Source of the DNA: G963675935 sp963803125
GTDB lineage: Bacteria > Planctomycetota > Planctomycetia > Pirellulales > Thermoguttaceae
DNA: 64,000 nucleotides
Direction: 5' to 3'
Assembly: GCA_963803125.1 (NCBI GenBank)
Contig: CAWDLR010000002.1
Location: forward strand, 868,001-932,000
A program made the translations under genes and the position numbers. Under the pieces are notes generated by a model, which made no database searches, was not told where the DNA came from, and saw only the letters and a list, made by a program, of their open reading frames with translations. The stretch's first letter is position 1. Each line of letters starts with the position of its first letter. Shown here piece by piece: positions 62,695 through 64,000 of the stretch.

Positions 62695-62882
62695 ATCAAG
62701 AGTCTCTCCGACTACATTCGGGCGGCGGGAGTCGAAATGGCAAAGTGACCGTATCCGCAAGGCAGGAAAGGCAGGTGAGAACGTGGCGACCCTTGGCCGA
62801 ACACCTGACCGACTTTGAGCAGTTTCTGACCGACAAGGGGAACACGTCGAAACACGTCAGCATGACTTGCCGGCAGGAGTGA
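62691..62882 (+). pseudogene. Integrase remnant (core-binding domain start)
   Basis: A 63-residue frame whose second half, WRPLAEHLTDFEQFLTDKGN then TSKHVSMTCRQE, resembles the N-terminal SAM-like core-binding domain of phage-type tyrosine recombinases. It stops where the rest of the domain and the catalytic part should begin. It directly precedes the tRNA-Cys fragment at 62941, the usual place for an integrase. Confidence 0.55.
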
Positions 62883-62940
62883 ACAAGGCGCAAGTGGTTT
62901 CAATGACGGCACTTGGCGAGAATCGGCAGGAAGAAAAGAA

Positions 62941-62982
62941 GAGGCGCCGGTGGGAGTCGGACCCACGATGGCGGATTTGCAA
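62941..62982 (-). other. 3' fragment of a tRNA-Cys gene (attachment-site remnant)
   Basis: On the minus strand the sequence runs from TTGCAAATCC (anticodon GCA) through a short variable region to a T arm GTGGG-TCCGACT-CCCAC and the acceptor strand CGGCGCCTC. The matching 5' half (expected to start with a complement of GGCGCC) is absent. The T loop has TCC where TTC is usual. It is best read as an attachment site left by an integrative element. Confidence 0.6.
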
Positions 62983-63182
62983 CTTATGGGTAGTGTGTTC
63001 TCGGCCGTTTTACGTATTGTTTCGACCGGCCCTCCGGCAGCCTTCTTGCTTTGTCTCTTGCTATTCTCTTGTGGCCTCCTGTAGCCGACCCGCTGATTCT
63101 AGCACCGTCTTCGCGTGTCGCGTAGGGGTATCTGCCCGTATTTGATGGTCCTGTTCTGACACATCCAGACAGGAGACATCAA

Positions 63183-63377
63183 ATGGAAGACCGTTATCTA
63201 TCACGCCACGAGCTTGCCAAGTTCTTGGGTATCTCGCCCCGCTCTGTTGATCGACGAGCCGCCGATGGGAGCCTTCCCCCGCCGGTTCTGATTGGACCAC
63301 CTGACGGCAAGAAGGTCCGCCGATGGCGGCAATCCGTCGTCATCGCCAAGTTAGAGAAGCGACGAGGCGGGGAGTGA
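63183..63377 (+). CDS. Excisionase/AlpA-like helix-turn-helix protein
   Basis: A 64-residue MerR-fold DNA-binding protein: YLSRHELAKFLGISPRSVDR then RAADGSLPPPVLIG and KKVRRWRQSVVIAKLEKR. This is the pattern of excisionases and AlpA-type regulators encoded next to integrases. AGGAG lies about 8 bases before the ATG. It is the first gene after the tRNA fragment and probably belongs to the integrated element. Confidence 0.8.
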   Translation: MEDRYLSRHELAKFLGISPRSVDRRAADGSLPPPVLIGPPDGKKVRRWRQSVVIAKLEKRRGGE

Positions 63378-63490
63378 AATCACAACCAGAGCGTGGAATT
63401 GTGTCCACTATGGCTCGTGTGTTCCAATTTTGGGAGCGGGGAGCGGTTATTATTTCCCCGCGTTTCGCTAACACACAGGAGCTATCGGTC

Positions 63491-63817
63491 ATGGCTAACT
63501 CTCAGCGCTACCGCGTGTATCGAATTCCAGAGCCGCTTCGCAAGGCCATCAAGGCCAAACGCGAAGCCCACAACGTCACCACCAGGGACGTGTTGGAAGG
63601 GGCCGTCAGCGAATCGTTGCCCAAGGTCGTCGCCGCCCTGCACGGCGTTGGATTTCGGATGGCCAAGGGGCCGGTCCGCCCGGTTCGGTGGCCGGTCGGC
63701 GACGAAGAGGGGCTATTGGGGTCCTTGGCAGTCGCCAGCAAGCAGACCGGCATCCCCGCGTCCCGCTTGCTGCTCGCCTCCGTCGCGCTCTTCACCCAGA
63801 AGGGAGGCAAGCGATGA
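63491..63817 (+). CDS. Hypothetical protein of the integrated element
   Basis: A 108-residue protein with a basic N-terminus (SQRYRVYRIPEPLRKAIKAK), a helical centre (VTTRDVLEGAVSESLPKVVA) and LGSLAVASKQTGIPASRLLL at the C-terminal side. The first part could be a ribbon-helix-helix-like or plasmid-maintenance protein, but no family is certain. AGGAG precedes ATG 63491. The stop overlaps the next start by 4 bases, so both are one translational unit. Confidence 0.65.
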   Translation: MANSQRYRVYRIPEPLRKAIKAKREAHNVTTRDVLEGAVSESLPKVVAALHGVGFRMAKGPVRPVRWPVGDEEGLLGSLAVASKQTGIPASRLLLASVALFTQKGGKR

Positions 63818-64000
63818 CCAGGACATTTGCAAGCCTGAACAAGCGAGCGACCGCTATTTTCAACAAGCTGACGGACGGCCTGACCAAGCTGGGCGACCAT
63901 CGCAAGTTCGATAATGCCCCCGGTGCCTTTATGGCTTGCTGCGTCGAACTCGTCGAGCAGACGCGACTGGGACCAATTTTCAGCATCGCCCACTATCACG
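63814..64000 (+). CDS. Element protein, 5' part only (DUF6908-like)
   Basis: 62 residues up to the window edge: TRTFASLNKRATAIFNKLTD, GLTKLGDHRKFDNAPGAFMA and VELVEQTRLGPIFSIAHYH. The ending resembles the DUF6908 type of small proteins found in mobile elements (xLFSxAHYYxQNGD), but this is from memory and weak. The start ATG overlaps the previous stop. Confidence 0.5.
   Translation, partial: MTRTFASLNKRATAIFNKLTDGLTKLGDHRKFDNAPGAFMACCVELVEQTRLGPIFSIAHYH

Overview
The window looks like a GC-rich chromosome segment from a planctomycete, probably of the Pirellulales kind (inference from gene content). The evidence is an exported sedolisin with an LEPR-XLL-like N-terminal motif, a MoxR/DUF58/BatA/VWA membrane operon, an ECF sigma factor next to a Ser/Thr kinase with TPRs, DUF4159 and DUF2961 proteins, a DUF4953-type zincin, and KDO/LPS transport genes. 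There is no rRNA gene, no complete tRNA gene and no CRISPR array.

Layout. 1-2127: a PIN-domain gene and two thioredoxin-fold exported proteins. 2757-9773: an exported protein ending in a Hint (intein-like) domain, a 194-bp MITE-like element, the sedolisin, a decayed IS element and a secretin-domain protein. 9964-15999: an SDR, a GT4 glycosyltransferase, gdhA, a NYN/YacP nuclease and larE. 16525-22931: a minus-strand block of DUF2961, rsmA, ribE, pssA, GH32 and psd, in which the two phosphatidylethanolamine genes flank a glycosidase. 23315-31195: a large zincin, a ferritin-like protein, a repeat-riddled membrane glycosyltransferase and a DUF4159 protein. 31671-41721: the MoxR/DUF58/BatA/VWA operon, interrupted by an accessory island (PIN toxin, antitoxin-like genes, PD-(D/E)XK nuclease, retropepsin-like protein) and by an ORF6N gene with unusual palindromes. 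42174-51760: a glutaminase-A-like protein, ECF sigma/anti-sigma, a small lipoprotein, VanZ, ECF sigma plus kinase, and a six-hairpin glycosidase. 52091-60916: GT4, hpt, a membrane protein, an LptA/OstA-like protein, kdsC and kdsD. 61152-64000: a RelE/Xre module, an integrase remnant, a tRNA-Cys 3' fragment, an excisionase-like gene and element genes running off the end.

Two themes run through the window. The first is a dense load of short palindromic repeats: 71-bp GTTTAGCC hairpins, GGGAGAGG hairpins, TTCCCACGC palindromes, GGGGACAGGTCC inverted repeats and low-complexity inverted repeats. They fill intergenic space and often sit inside genes, in frame or breaking the frame. The second is a set of single-base frameshifts in otherwise intact genes (GT4, MoxR, retropepsin-like, ORF6N, VWA, anti-sigma, kinase, membrane protein). 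Several are one-base losses in C/G runs, so sequencing or assembly error is at least as likely as true decay.
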